64,000 bases of DNA, taken from positions 305,544 to 369,543 of the forward strand of contig NZ_BMGI01000006.1 of the NCBI RefSeq assembly GCF_014640115.1. The letters run 5' to 3'. This document shows positions 17,907-31,600 of the stretch, piece by piece (position 1 is the first letter of the stretch; every line of letters starts with the position of its first letter). The DNA comes from Sinisalibacter lacisalsi (GTDB lineage Bacteria; Pseudomonadota; Alphaproteobacteria; Rhodobacterales; Rhodobacteraceae). Below the pieces are notes generated by a model. The model made no database searches. It worked only from the letters and a program-made list of their open reading frames with translations, and was not told where the DNA came from. A program made the translations under genes and the position numbers.

Positions 17907-17967
17907 CGGCTCGATCGAGCCGTCGCTGGATCAGGAATCCGGTCGCCTGTTCTGAACGCGCGCGACC
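17907..17967. terminator. Hairpins between convergent genes
   Basis: Two stem-loops lie in the 73-bp gap between the amidohydrolase and TpsB stops: CGGCTC-GATC-GAGCCG (17907-17922), and GGTCGC paired with GCGACC (17941-17967). Neither is followed by a clear T run on its gene's strand, so termination is inferred from position. Confidence 0.35.
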
Positions 17968-17968
17968 A

Positions 17969-19684
17969 CTAGAAAGCGGCGTAGGACAGCGCCACTGACA
18001 GGGTCGCCCGCGACTGGTTTGGCACCGCATTGATCAACGGCACGGCCACGGCCGCCTCGAGCCGGAACCCGTTGTTGAAATCGAAGGCCGCGCCAAGCCC
18101 CGACGACGCCATCGTGGTTCTGGCCGGGAAGGTCGAGAAAACCTCGCCAACGTCGGCAAAGACGAAGCCGTCGATCGAAACATCCTGTTTCTTGAAGGTC
18201 TTGTGCAGTTCCAGGTTGGCGAAATAACCGCTGCCACCGGCAACGCCTTCGGTAGGATAGCCCCGCACCGTCGACGGCCCGCCGATCTGGAACAAAAGGT
18301 TGCCGGGCAGGAGCGGCACCGCGCTTGTCTGCCATCCGCCGCGCCCGATCAGGGTCAGGCTGTCGTTGAACCGATAGGCGCCGTCGAAAGACCCGGCTCC
18401 AATGACGTAGTCGGTGCTCGTCGCGGCGATATTGTCCTCGACCGTGGCGAAAACCGCCTGCGCCTGGGTGTTGAAGGTCCAGTTCTCACCGGTGAAGCCG
18501 ATCGAAACGCCCGGCGCGAGTTTCGTGGTCTTGGCGTCAACCAGCGGCGTGCCCGCCGATGTCGAGACGGATAGCCCCTGAAAGGCCGAGGCCGTCGCTT
18601 CGAGCAAGAACCGGTCAGTCGCCACGATCGGCTGGGTCAAGGTGGCGGACCCTGACCTCGACCAGCCTTCCAGATCCAGCCCCACCGAAGGCCCTGCGAT
18701 CACGTCGTAACTCGAAACGGTCCCGTTCAGCGCGAGCCGCGTGCCGATCGGGGTGATCGGGAAATCGAAGCGGGCGGTGGCCGACCGGCTCCCTTGCGAC
18801 AATTCGCCATACAGCAGGAAGGTATCGTCGATACCGAAGAAGCCATAGCGGCTGATCATCACCGAGCCGCGCACCGCGCCGGTCGAGGAGACGCCATCGT
18901 TGTCGACGAAAAACTGCAGCTTCCGCGGAGACGGCTCCGTCACGCCGAACAGCAGATCGGTCAGCCCGAAGGCAGCGCCGGGTTGCAGCAGGAGCCGCAG
19001 TTGCGCCCGGTTGGTCTGGTTGAAGAAACTGATGTCGCGCGCCGCGGTGGGCACATCCACCGTGGTGCCGCGGGTCAGGCGCACCCGATCGGTGATGTAT
19101 TCGGTCCTGGTCTGGTGGTCACCGACCACGCCCACAACGCCCAACTGGCCCTCGACGAGGTTGATGACGAGTTCGCCGTTGTCGAGGTCCTGTGGCGGCA
19201 GGATCGCCGCGGCGGTCACCACTCCCTTGGCGGCATAGAGATCGTTCACATCCCGCACCAGCTCCGACAGGCCGGCGAAATCGACCCGCCGGCCGACATA
19301 ACGCGCCTTGATCGCGTCAAGCTCGGCTTCCGAAAGAAAAGCCGAACCCGGGGTGAAGGTAACCGATGTCAGCAAGACGGTCGGTCCGCCCGGCGGCGGA
19401 AGTTCGCGGCGGACAACGGGATCGGAGATGACCGCATCCCCCTCCTGGCGAACCCGGGTCGCGTCGTCCTCTTCGTCCAACCGGCGCTCGGCCTCGGCGG
19501 CGATCGTGGCCGCGAGGTCGGCCGACTGGGCCAGAACCGGTCTGGCGTCCAACACGGCGTTGATCCCAAGCGCGAGAACGGCAGTCGTCGCCACCTGCCG
19601 AAGTGCTCGTCGTGCCATCTTGTCCACCATGATCAATGCCCCAAAGTCTTTTCCGGTCCGCGGTGTTCCGCTGGAAGTTGTCAT
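17969..19684 (-). CDS. Two-partner secretion outer-membrane transporter (TpsB, ShlB/FhaC/HecB family)
   Basis: A 571-residue Omp85-superfamily transporter that would secrete the adhesin encoded just upstream. It has a signal peptide (basic MARRALRQ, core, ending in VLAQS), a POTRA domain starting near VTFTPGSAFLSEAELDAIK with the LVEGQLG segment, and a C-terminal 16-strand-type barrel. The barrel carries the diagnostic VRGYP motif that anchors the inserted L6 loop. The length is typical. Two starts are possible: the ATG at 19684, which overlaps the adhesin stop (ATGA), and the ATG at 19630, which gives a cleaner signal peptide and has GGGG upstream. I list the longer form because of the coupling. 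Confidence 0.9.
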   Translation of the reverse strand: MTTSSGTPRTGKDFGALIMVDKMARRALRQVATTAVLALGINAVLDARPVLAQSADLAATIAAEAERRLDEEDDATRVRQEGDAVISDPVVRRELPPPGGPTVLLTSVTFTPGSAFLSEAELDAIKARYVGRRVDFAGLSELVRDVNDLYAAKGVVTAAAILPPQDLDNGELVINLVEGQLGVVGVVGDHQTRTEYITDRVRLTRGTTVDVPTAARDISFFNQTNRAQLRLLLQPGAAFGLTDLLFGVTEPSPRKLQFFVDNDGVSSTGAVRGSVMISRYGFFGIDDTFLLYGELSQGSRSATARFDFPITPIGTRLALNGTVSSYDVIAGPSVGLDLEGWSRSGSATLTQPIVATDRFLLEATASAFQGLSVSTSAGTPLVDAKTTKLAPGVSIGFTGENWTFNTQAQAVFATVEDNIAATSTDYVIGAGSFDGAYRFNDSLTLIGRGGWQTSAVPLLPGNLLFQIGGPSTVRGYPTEGVAGGSGYFANLELHKTFKKQDVSIDGFVFADVGEVFSTFPARTTMASSGLGAAFDFNNGFRLEAAVAVPLINAVPNQSRATLSVALSYAAF

Positions 19685-22600
19685 TGCCGCAACAGAACAG
19701 CGGGGCCGTTCCCTCGCACGACCACACTGTATTCTATCCCGTCGATTTCAACCAGTGTCCCGTCGAACTGGGAAAGATCAAAATCGTCGTCGTCCTCTTC
19801 GCCGTTTCCGAGACCGAACGACCCGAAGGAGCCCGGAAGGATGATCGGATCATCGGCGTTCCACATCTGGCGAACCGTATCGCGCACCAGGCTGATACCA
19901 TCATAGGGCAGGCCCAGAACATCCGTGAGCTCGACCGTGTCGTCGTAGACCACCACGAACGAGTCCGTCGATGTCGCGATGCCGTCGAGCGTCATCGTGA
20001 AGGGATTGCCATTCAGATACATCTGGATGTTGCTGGGCGGGTTCGTCTTCGGCGTCTGCGTCCGGTCATCGACGAACACCGTCTGCGACGGGGTGGTCAA
20101 CAGGAACGTCCCCGCCATCGGCGACGTGCCCTGGATCGGCACGATCGCGTTGACGACATCGACGAATTGCGCCGTCGTCGTCATCAGCGTTTCGGAGACG
20201 AACACCTGCGGCATAACCACCCCGGCGGGAGAGTCGATGTTCACCTGCGCGAATGTCGCCACCGTGCCATCCGGCCCGGTCAGGGTGACATTCAGCGGAT
20301 CGGGGCCGCTCGGCACTTGCGTGATATCCAGCGCGCGGATGATATCGGCGCGCAGCGAAAGGTTCTGCGCAACCTCGAGCGTGCCCACGTCGAGCGTTCC
20401 AGTGGCCTGAAGGTGGATGTTCTTGGCGCGCATCACCTTCACGTCGAGGATGCCGGAATTGCCCGGCCCGAAGCCCGCGATGTTGATGATGGTCTCGCCC
20501 GCTTCCTCGAGATCGCCGATGATATCGCCGGTCGAATAGATCTCGCTGTTGAGGCCGGCCTTGATCGTGTCGAACTTGACGCCGTTGCCGGTGATGGTGG
20601 AGTTTCCGCCAGCGTTCAGGCTGGTGAGAATATTCACCGGCCCGGTACCCCCGGTCAGGGTAGAATCGACCCCGGCCTTGAGCCTGGTGACCGTGATCCC
20701 GGTTCCGGTGATCTCGGACGATCCGCCTGCATCGACATCCACGCCAGTCACGGCGCCGGTGCGGGCCAGGATCTTCGTGTCGGCCCCCGTCGTGATGCTG
20801 TTGAAGTCCACCTCATTCCCGGTCAGATCTGCCGATCCATTGGCGTTGATCTGGTCACCCTCCACGTCTCCGGTGACGGAAACGAGGGTCACGTCGCCCG
20901 CATCTTCGGGCCCAGGCACAGCCGGGATACCGGTCGTTTCAAGGCTCACGAAGGTCAGGTTGCCCTCGGCGGTGAAGCTCTGGCTGCCGCCGCTTTGTGC
21001 CGAGGTCACGGTCAGAACGTCATCGCCGGTCACATCGATCGTGCCGTTCGGTGCCGTGAGGCTGGTCAGCTCCATCGCTGTGAGGGCGTGAAGCGCGATC
21101 CCGCCATCGGTCGCCTCTGCTTCGAGCGTGTGGGTGCGGATGCGCAGCGGGTTGGCAACATCCGTGACGGTGTTGTCGAGCGCCGACGTGTTGGCTTGCG
21201 TCTTGTGGCCGATCCCGAGACCAGCCGACAGGTACACGCCCGCCCCCACCGACATCGCGGTGATATCGGTGCGCGGATCGGAGGTTCCGGCAAAGATCCG
21301 GCCTCCCGCGGTAACCGAAACCGCGTCGGCCAGCGCTATTTCCGAGGTGATCCCGGTCACCAGGGCGTCGCCCGTCGTCGCGATGGTCACCTGCCCCGCG
21401 TTCGCCAGGATCTTGGCGCCATTGAGCATCTTCAGTGAGGCCGAATTGATATCGACAAGCCCGGCGGTCGAGTGCACATCGCCAAGTGCCGTGAAGAGCG
21501 TTCTGCCCCCGGTCGCGATGGTGATGTCGCCCGGGGCTTTCACTAACCCGTCGATCACGCCTTCACCCGCAGCCGTAAGGCGGATGATGCTGCCGGCCTT
21601 GGCCGAACCGATGATGAAGAGCGAGTTCGCCGGGCCGAAGAGGTTGATCTCCTGCGCCGCTTTCGCGGTGATCTGGCCACCAAGGCCGACGCCCACGTTG
21701 AGGCTGCGGGCAACCGTGCCGATCGAGCCGGTCACGGCTTCAAGCTCGACCTGCGCGCCGAGGACGTTGATCAACTCGTCGTTCTGCGCGTTCAGAAGCG
21801 AGTCCTGCGCCACCAGTTTCACGGCCTGGGGCGAGTAGACCGTATCGATCAGCCCGCTCGCGTTGAGGGTGATGTTTGTGAAGGCGATGTTAACGCCGTT
21901 CTGTGCGCGCGCGGTCGTGGTGCTGCCGTCGCGCAGCGAGAGATTCAACGGCGTTATCGTGGTGCCGATGCTGCCTTGCGCGGCTTCGAGGATAAGGTTG
22001 CCGGTTTGCACGATGCCGCTGGAGGCATTCGCGATATTTCCGAACACCTTGATGCGCGTGTCGCCATAGGTGCTGATCGACCCGAGCGTCGCCGCGCCGC
22101 GCGAGGCGAGGAACGCGCTGCCGATATCGGCGTTCGATCCGTCCGACACGTCGGGAACGTCGATGTTCAGCGCCGTGACCGCGTTGAAGTTCAGCGGGCG
22201 CTTGCTCAGCACGGTGAGCAGCGTGTGCTCCGGCGCCACCAGCCCGAGGGCGGCCGCGTCGAGGGCAGCTTGCTGCTTATCCGACAACAACTCCGCCCCG
22301 AGGTTGAGCGAGGTGAGCGCGCCGGGGAGGTGGAGGTTCTTACCCTTGGCGGCATCGTAGGCCGCGATCTGCTCCGGGGTTGCGTCGGCCGGAAGATGGA
22401 CCGGGCCGAGTGTCAGTTGCAGGTCGTTGCGTTCAGCCGAGGCCAGCGCCACTTTCTGATCGAGCGTCAGATCGCGCGGGTCCATGCTGGAGAGGATCGA
22501 GACGCCAAGCGGGCCCGTCGTGCCTGCCCCGATCGTCTCGCCGATCCCGAGGCCCGCCTCGATGGTCACCGTGCGGCCCGAGACGTTCGGGTCTTTCAGC

Positions 22601-25600
22601 ACCGGGTTGGTGCCGGTCACGGTTTTCAGAGCACCGGGCGCCAGCGAGAACGCCAGTTCACGCTCGGTCCAGACCGATCCACGCGTCAGGTCGGCCTTCT
22701 GCTCATCCGTGGCCGTGTAGGTGAAATCCGCGTCGTAGCTTGCGGTCAGGTCACCGACAACGCCGTGCAGGCGGTGGTATTCCGTCGTCTGCTGCAACTC
22801 GACATCCGCGATGCGGTCCTCGACGAAAGCGTCCACGTCGGCTTCTCCGGCCTCGATGGCTTCGGCGCGGAACTGGGCATCCAGCGCACGGTATTGCGCC
22901 GAGTCGTCGGTGATCTCGACAGTGGCCGACGGGTCATAGGCAGCATCGCCGCGAATGCGCCAATACTGGTTGTAGGTCTGGGTGGTCGAGGCTTCGAACG
23001 CCGAGATCGCATTGGCTTGCTTGGCCGCATTCACGGAGCCATCCACACCGCGGGACGGATCGTCGGCCAGCAGGCCGAGGCTTTCCCAGAAGCCGAGAAG
23101 CTGGTCGTAGGTGCGCTCGTCGATGGATTGCACCGGGTTGTTGTCGAGGATCTGGCCGGTGGCCGCGAGCCGCACATCGCCGCCGGTGGTCTGCACCTTG
23201 ACGACGAGGGAATTGCCATCGGTGTTCCCCGCCCAGCCGTCGGAGCGCACGCCGATGTCGCCCGCTGCCGTGATCGAAAGCCCGAGCTTGGCATTGGCAT
23301 CCGCCGCCGGCAGGTCAACCTCGGGATCGCCGAACGGCCGATCGGCCGGGTCGGTGGTGAAGCCGGTGTTAACGCGCAGAAGCGAATTGTCGGCGGTGTT
23401 GCCCACCGATCCGCTCATCGAGTTGAGAGACACACGCGGCGCCTGGATGCGCGCGTTCTGGTCCTTGCCGTCGATCGAGCCGTAGGAGAACAGATCAACC
23501 CGGCCGTTGCGATCGGCCACAAGACCCGAGGCCGTGACCTGATCGACAACGATATCGCCGCGCGAGATGATCGACACGTTGCCCGCCTTGGCATTGGCCG
23601 AAAGCGCACCGAAGCCCGCCGCTTGCGTGCCGGTGAGATTCACCGTCATCGCCGGCGTCGTCGGGGCCCCGGTGTTGCGCAGATCGGTGACGCCGCCAAC
23701 CGAGGCGTCGGCGGTCAGCGAGATGTTTTTGGCCTTGATCTCCGCCGCAAGGGTGCCCTGGATGATCGAGGCATCGCTGATTGCAGTGGTTCCGGCATTG
23801 ATCGTGACGGTGCCCGCAACCGCATTGAGGTTGCTCGTCAGCACCACGTCCTCGGTGGCCGAGGTGATGTTGATCGCGCCGGTGTTGGAGCCGATGAAGT
23901 TCACGCCGATCGGGTAGTCGGCCTTGAGCGACTCGGTGATGATCGTCGTGTATTCCTGCCGAAGCTCGTAATAGCGCGTCTTTTCCGATGCGATGCAGAG
24001 CGTCCACCAGTTGCACTTGCGCGAGCTTTCACCGGTCTTGACGAAATCGTTCTTGGTGAAGGTCGATTGGTTGGCTTCGGTCAGCGGGGTGCCCGACAGG
24101 CCCGAGTTGAGGCTTTCGGTCGCGGGCGGATCCTGGAAATATGCACCGTTCGCCTCGACGAGACCGCCACCGTTTATGGTCTTGTTAGTCGTGACATAGG
24201 TCCCATCGGCGAGGCGGTAGGTGCTCAGAAGCAGAGGCGTGCCAACTTTGGTGAGATCCCAAATCCGATCAACCGTCAGCGACGACGAACCGAACAGCTC
24301 CGTCGAGGTCTGCTTGTAATTCGACGTGCTCTTGAACTCTTCGCCGGTTGTCCAGACGTAGCGCTGGTTGGTGGTGCCGGGCGTGTAGATCGTGCTGCGG
24401 TCCGATCCTGTCGTCTCGGTCACGCCGCCGAGGTTCAGTTCGCCCGTCTCGTTGACGATGGTGCCTGTCCGCGTCTCGATCTTCACCGAACCCGAGTCAT
24501 CGCCCGGCACGTAGTCGCGGGTGAACACGGTCTTGCGGACGTTGATGAGCGGGTTTTTCGGGCTGTAGGGATCCGTGGTGGTCAGGCCGACCACGTCGGT
24601 GATCTCGATCTTGCCTTCAACGCCGCGCAGGGTGCCGGTCGGGTCTTCGCCCGCGCTCAGGTTGCGCAGCACCACCGGGATGTTGGAGGCGTTGTGGATG
24701 TTGATCGTGCCGAACCCGTCGAGCACGTTCAGCTTGCCGACGGCGGTCGAGGAGGCGGTGTTCATGATCTGGCCGAAGAGCTGAATATAGCCGCCCTTCA
24801 CCGAAGCCCCGTTCACGAAATACTGCTTTTCCCTGGCGTCGTAGGAAGCACCGATATTGTCGGTCGTCGAGTCGTTGACGACCGAGAAGATGCCGTCGCT
24901 CGTAAGGGTTGCGGCAGCGAAAGCATCCGCCTGCTCCTTGGTGAACTCAAGCCGGATCTTGATCTCGTCGGAGAGGTAATCCTTGATGTTCACCTGCGTC
25001 GGCACATCGTTGATCGTGATCGTGCGCACCGGGTTGGCGTTCGGGTCAACGAGCACCTCCTCCTTGTACTGCTCGACCACGAGCGCCAGTTCTTCCTCGT
25101 CGACGCCCGGCGGCGCGCGGTTGATCTTGATCATCTGCCCGGCGCTGTTTTCCACCTCCGTCTTATCAACAAGAGCTTCATCTTCAGGGTCGACACCGAT
25201 CGCCGATGCGCTCGCGGTCAGCGTCGGGTTGCTGTTCAGCGTCAGGTTCCATTCGGCGATGCCCGACTGGATCGTCGAGTTGATGTTGAGATAGCGCGCC
25301 GAGATCGAGATCGCGCCATTGGCGGTGATCCCCGGCCCCTGTTCCAGATCCTCGGGATGTTCGAAGCTCGCCGGATCGCCGCCGATATGGTTGAACCCGT
25401 TCACGTAGCTGGCGACGAAGTCACCGTCCTTGGCGAGGATCTCGACCGAACCGGCGTTGATCTGGCCGCGGATATAGATGTTGCCGGCCTCGGAGATGAT
25501 CCGCACCGCGCCATTGGTGTTTTCGATCACCGAGCCGCGCTTGAGGATGATGTCGGGCGCGATCTTGCGATCATCGACGTCGGTGATGGACTCGGGCGTA

Positions 25601-28600
25601 TAGGTCGAGAGGATCTCGACAAGGCCGCGGCTCGAGGTGCGCGAGGTCACGACATTGTCGATGGTGTTGAAGCCGGAAGGGACGCCGCCTGCGTTCAGCG
25701 AGGTGATATCGGCCCCGCTGTGCACCAGCACGCCATTGAACCGCAGGTTGCCCGCATCATAGGTCGGCACGATCAGGTTGCCGAGTTCCAGCGTGTGATG
25801 CGTGGTGTTGGTGATCTGGATCTTGGCGTCGCCGGGCGCCAGGAGCTGGCCCGCGCCGCTGGTGCGGAGCTGATCCCCGGTGACGAAGATATTGCCCAAC
25901 CGTGCCACCGTATCGGCGATCTCGATGTTGTAGGCCCGTGGGGTGCCGGAGGAATTGGACGCCGTTGCTGCCGTTCTGGTTGCATCCGCAAGATAAGTGG
26001 TCAGATCCTTGAGAAGGCCGACGAACTGGCTCAGCGAGTTATTGTTATTGCCGCCAATCGTTCCGTCCTCGGACGGAAGGGCCTTAAGGGTTCCGATGTC
26101 GGCGGTCAGGTCATCGGCCACGTTCTTGACGCCGATGGTTACAACCACGGTCTCTCCGTCAATTTCGTCGTTGACCCCATTATATTCGTCCGCAAGGTAG
26201 CTGGCGGAATACGCAACCTTGGTGAGGCTGCCGCTCTCGGATGTCAGCGAAGACTTGAGCGCATCAACCTGGTCGTTGGTATCGATTGCGGTATCATAGT
26301 TATCATCATCCTCATCCGGCACCGGCACATAGAGTGCATCGAGAAGCTGATCCAGCTTCGTCTTCGCCGTCGCGGCGTGGTTCTTTGCCTGCTCCGATTT
26401 CGTCTTGAGCGTCGCGACATGCCCTTCAATATCCGTCAGTTTGGTTGCGATCGCGGTCTGCGCTTCGTCGATAATGCCATTCTGCTCGTCCCGAAGAACA
26501 GTATCATTATCGACCAAAGCAGTAGTGAGCAGATCCCGAGCCTCCTCGATCTCCTGCGTTTTCTGGGCGATTTCACCCCGCAGGGTATTGATGTCATCTT
26601 GGGCCGTCTTGGCGTCAGCCGCTGCCTGTTTGCCGGCGTCCCGCGCGTTCTGAGCAGCCGTTACATAGCTGCCATGGCTATCGGAATCATATGGCGCGCT
26701 TGCCTCGATGGATGTGATGGTCGCATCGACCGTCGCAATCAGACCATTGGTGGCAGTTTCGTAAACATCCACATAGCCTTGGATGGTGTCACCCAGACCG
26801 ACCGCCTCCGCGAGACTGGTCTTGATGGCAAGATCGGACTCCACGATTTCGATATCGCCGGTGAAGCCGGCGACTTGCTCCAGCGCCAGTGCCTTCGGCG
26901 AAGGCCCGGCATAGGTCCCCGGCTCGAATTTGCCATCTGCGTCGAACGAGCCGAGGCCCAGCCCAACGAGTTTGTTGTGTAGGAAGTTGATCTCGTTCTG
27001 ATAGGCCGCCTTGGCGATCGGATCGGTATCGTAATCCTTGATAAGCTGCTCAAGCTCGGCAACGCGTTCGAGGATGTTCGTGCCAACGTCGAACGGGCCG
27101 TCGAGGTCGAATTCGATATTGTCGCCCGAGTTGGTGTCGATGCAACTCTTGAGGCCCGCTTCGCATTTCAGATCAAGCGTCAGCAGCTTGTGGCGCTGAA
27201 TGCCGGTTTCCACCCGGCCTTCGACATCGACCCGGGCGACGCCGCCGCCGGTGTTGGTCGATCCGCCGTGGTAGTCGAACGTCACGTCGCCTCCGCCAAA
27301 GGCGTTGGACACCGCCGAGGCCGCCTTGGCAAGTTCCTCGCGATAGATGTCTTTGCCGGTGCCCACCGCGCGGGCGTCGATCTCGCCCCGGCTCACCGCG
27401 AGGTGGATATCGCCCGCCGCGCGCACGCCCTGCGGATCGGTGTTCATGTTATCCGAATCCGTGGTGCCCACGGTGATGATGCCCGAATTCGTGACGGTCA
27501 CGGTCGGGTTCGGGGCGGACGGGATCGGAATCGCCGTCTTGTTGAACAGATCGACGATGGCGTTGAAACCCAGTCTGGCGGTCTGGCCTGCCGGGCCGGT
27601 GCCCGCACCGATATAGACCGTCGCATAGCGCGGCATGTCGCCGTTGGTCGGGTTGTCGCCATCGGTCGCCTGAACCAGCGCATCATTGCCGACGGTGACG
27701 GTGTTTGCGCCGGTGTAGGTGATGTTGGCATCGCCCGAGGGCGCGCCCGCGAGGCCGTAGGTGGTCGCGGATGCACGCATGTCGATGTCGGCTTCACCCC
27801 ATGCCGCGATCTGGATATCGCCGTAATCGACCTCGACGTCGGCTTCCGAGCCGACCGAGGCGGTTGCATTGGCGGTGATGCCCGAATTGATCACGGCATC
27901 CGCCAGCGCGATGGCGCCACCGCTGTCGAGGTTCACCTTCTGCGCCGAGGAGATATCGTTATAGGCCTCCTGCTTGTAGAGCGAGGGGCCAGTGCCCGGC
28001 TGGTGCAGCCGCACGGCAGCGTTTGCCCCGACGTTCGCTGCCGTATTGTGAATGATCGTCACGGTCGCCCCGCCCGCGGGCACGTTGGCAAGCCCGCCGG
28101 AGATCGACTTCACGTTGTTCGCCCCGCCTGCAAGGAACGGGTTGCTGGTGATGTTGCGCGCCGACAGCGTGAGATTGGCTGCGGACAGTTGCACCTGGTC
28201 GCCGATCTCGGCGTCGACGTCGCTGCTGACGAAATGGTCAAGCGTCGCGCCGCTCGCCCCGACGAGCGAGGCCTGCGTGCTGTCGACCGAACCGCCGAAG
28301 TTGGTGGTGTGCTGGGCCGAGATGTTCGCATCGCGGCCCACGATCACCCCGTAGCCTGCCGCACCGGTGGTATCGGCCGCGGCCCGGGTCGTGCTCCGGG
28401 TCGAGGTTTTCGAGGTCGCCGCAGACCCGGCGACAACACCGCCGCTGCCCGCAACCGTGACGGCATTGTTGTTGTCCGTGCCGGTTGCGGTCACATTCAG
28501 CGTGTCCGCCGTCAAGAGCGCGAGGTTGCTCAGGGTGGCGCTGGTGGTGGTGTCCGATCTTGCCTCGGAGATATTGAAACCGGCGGCCACGAAGCCCACG

Positions 28601-31600
28601 GCCAGGCCGGAGCCATTGGCATACTGGTTCGTCGTGTTCGACGCCGACACGGTGGTGGTGCCGCCGGGCGAACGCAGCGTCGACCCGGTCACGGAGGTGA
28701 TCGCGTTGGTCGAGTTCAGCGATTTCGTGACCGTGGCGTTCAGCCCGACTAGCGCGCCCGCCGCGCCGATGGCCTTGGAATTGACCCCGCCGGTACCAGC
28801 AGAGGTGCCGATTGTGATGCTGCCTGCATCGATCACGGATCCGTTCGCAACCGTCGTCGAAACCTCCGAGGCCACCTCGGATTCTGCCGCCGATGCACCG
28901 GCCGCGAGACCGCCCGCAACCGCGATGCCCACGGCTTCGGTATCGACCGACCCGGTCGCCGTCGCGTTCACTTCCGTCAGGCCCGACGAATAGATCCGGG
29001 CCGAATCCACTGAAGCGGTAACCGAGGGCTTCACGGTCGCGATGGACCCGGCCCCCTGCAGGGCGGCGCCGATGCCGCCGCCGACGGCGTAAGCTTCCGT
29101 GTCGGCAGTCGACGTCGCGGAAGCGGTGACCGAGACCGATGCCGCGCGCCCGGTGTTGCTGCCAATCGTCGCGTCGTCGGAAATCGAGGCCGATACAGCC
29201 CCGCCAACCGTTGCTTCACCGACCGAGGCGCCGACCGCGACTCCCCCGAACGATCCGCCGATGGCATCAACCGTCAGGTCGCGGGTGGAGTCTGCATTCA
29301 CCGCCACCGCGCCGCCGGTCGTGATTTCCTTGCCCCGGATCGCCGCCGTGGTGCGCGAATTGTCGGTGTGGATGCCGACATCGGCGCTGACCGCCGCGGC
29401 CAGACCGCCGGCACCCGCAAAATGCAGGCCGTATAACGTGTGATCAGTCAGAGCGTTCACGTTGACGGCGCCCGCCTCCATGGTGCCGGTTCCGTCGATC
29501 TTTGCGGTGCTGCCGGTGTCGACCGTCAGAACCCCGATCCCGGCGCCACCGGCAAACCCTCCGGCCGCCACCGCGCCGGTGGTCATCTTCACGTTCAGCC
29601 CGTCCGAGCTCTTCACGCTAACCGTACCGCCCGCGTCGATCGTGCCGCTGCCGATGGTCGCCGACGTGCCCGCAGGGGCGGAAAGTGTATCGGTCGCCCC
29701 GACCACGTCGATCTGATTGCGCTTGTTCTGCGCGGCCGCGCTCACGCCGCTGATGCGGGTATCGTCGGAGGCGGCGAGCTGGTCATTCGCCGTCCCGTCT
29801 TTCGCCTGCGCCTGCGCTTCTCTGGTGATGCTGGCGAAGCTCAGCGTCCCGTCGTCGCTCGCATCGCCGATGTTCTTGTCGGCCTCGCCGTTCGGGGCCA
29901 CGCCATCACCGTAATTGTAGATCGCGATGCCAGCCGCCAGGCCGACGATCCCGCCGCCCGCGCCCATGACATAGGCTTCGCCTGCCTTGTTCGACAGGCC
30001 AGAAACGCGCACATCGCGCTCGGCGTTGAGGGTCACGTTGTTGCCGATCGAGGCCGCGGCGGTGTTCTTGAACACGCCCACATCGACCACGCCGGCAACC
30101 CCGCCAAGCGCACCGGCAGCCACGCCACCGGCAGCAACCGAGGTCACGGTTTCGTCGCGGGCCGTCACCACGACATCCTGCGCTGCGTTGTTGTCCGTGC
30201 CGGTCGCCGTGTTGATCGAGGCATCGTTCCCGATCGAGGCGGTGTTGGTCACACTCATCAGATAGAGCGTGAGAACGCCCGCGACCCCGACATTGCCCGC
30301 CGCCGCACCGGCGGCCGCGAGGGTGAACCCGGATTGCAACGAGTTGGACTGAACGTTGACGCCGCGCGAATCCGTGCGCTCATCGCTGAAGTCGTCACCC
30401 GTGAAGATCGTGTGATTGCCGCGTTGCCCGAAGGCCGTCACCGTCGCACCGGACGCGATGGCCGCGTCGATTTCCTTGTTGAGGTTGACCACGCTGATCG
30501 CGCCGCCAACACCCGTCGAGCCGCCAATCGCGAGCGCCCCGGCCAGAACGCTGGTGCGCGTCTTGTCGTCAGCGATCACGTCGACATCGCCTTGCGCCGT
30601 CACGGTTCCGGCAAGCTGAGCCCTGGTCTTGGTGGTCACATCGAACACCGAGATACCGCCGGCAATGGCGTCGGAACCGGCAGCGGCCCCGGCAACCCCG
30701 ACACCGACGATATCCTGCGTCGACCGCGCCGTAACCGCGACATCGCCGTTGGCCGACATCGTGCCTGCCCCGACAAGCGCCTCGGTCGTTGCGTCGATCA
30801 CCATGACGCTGAAACCGGCGCCTACGGCAACCCCGCCCCCAGCGACCGCGCCCGAGAAACCGAGCGCGTAGATGTCGCTGGCCGCCGCGACGGTCACATC
30901 CTGCGCGGTCGCGGGCGTGCCCGTGCCCGTGATCTGGTTGATCTTTGCACCGGCGGCGATTTCAGCCTTGGTGTTGGTGGTGATGACCGGAAGCCCGGCG
31001 GAAATCGAAACGCCAACGGCCCCGGCCGACCCGGCTACGGAAAGCGACCGCACCGACGCCTTGTCGGATGCGTTGACGATGACGCCGCGTGCCGTTGCCG
31101 TGGTTGGCGTCGACGTGCGCTTCTTGGCGAGGAGGTCGAGGCCGGTTGCCCGCGCCGTCGCCGCACTCGCATCGGTTAGTTCACTTGTCGCGCCTTCGTC
31201 GGGGTCGTCGTCGAATTCGGCGGAGGTGAAGCCCTCGTCGTCGCCATAGGTCGAGAAACTCGGCGTATAGCCGGTGGTATATTCCTGATCTCCACCGTTC
31301 CCGAGCGCGGTGACTTCGGCGTTCGCATCGACGGTGGCGATGGTCGTCGCATCGATCACGGTCACCCCGACCGAGGCACCAACCCCCGCGGCCCCGCTTC
31401 CGCCGAAAGCACCGTCGAGCATGTCGATTACGGTTTTTCCATCGGCCAGCACGGCAACGTTGCCATTGGCATGAACCTCTGCCAGTTGCCCGATCCGAGC
31501 GGTTGTCGTCGGCGTCACGGAAAGCACCGTGACGGCCCCGGCCAGACCGGCCTTGCCGCCAACGCCGACACCGGCGGTGATGTTGGTCAGCGTTTCCCAG

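Noticed and set aside
21976-26982. A 1668-codon plus-strand open frame antisense to the giant adhesin
   Set aside because: It is rich in Arg, Gly, Asp, His and Val with no domain, signal peptide or ribosome site, and lies wholly opposite a coherent adhesin frame. Biased codon use of the adhesin removes stops from this frame. Other long plus-strand frames between 26 and 39 kb are rejected for the same reason.
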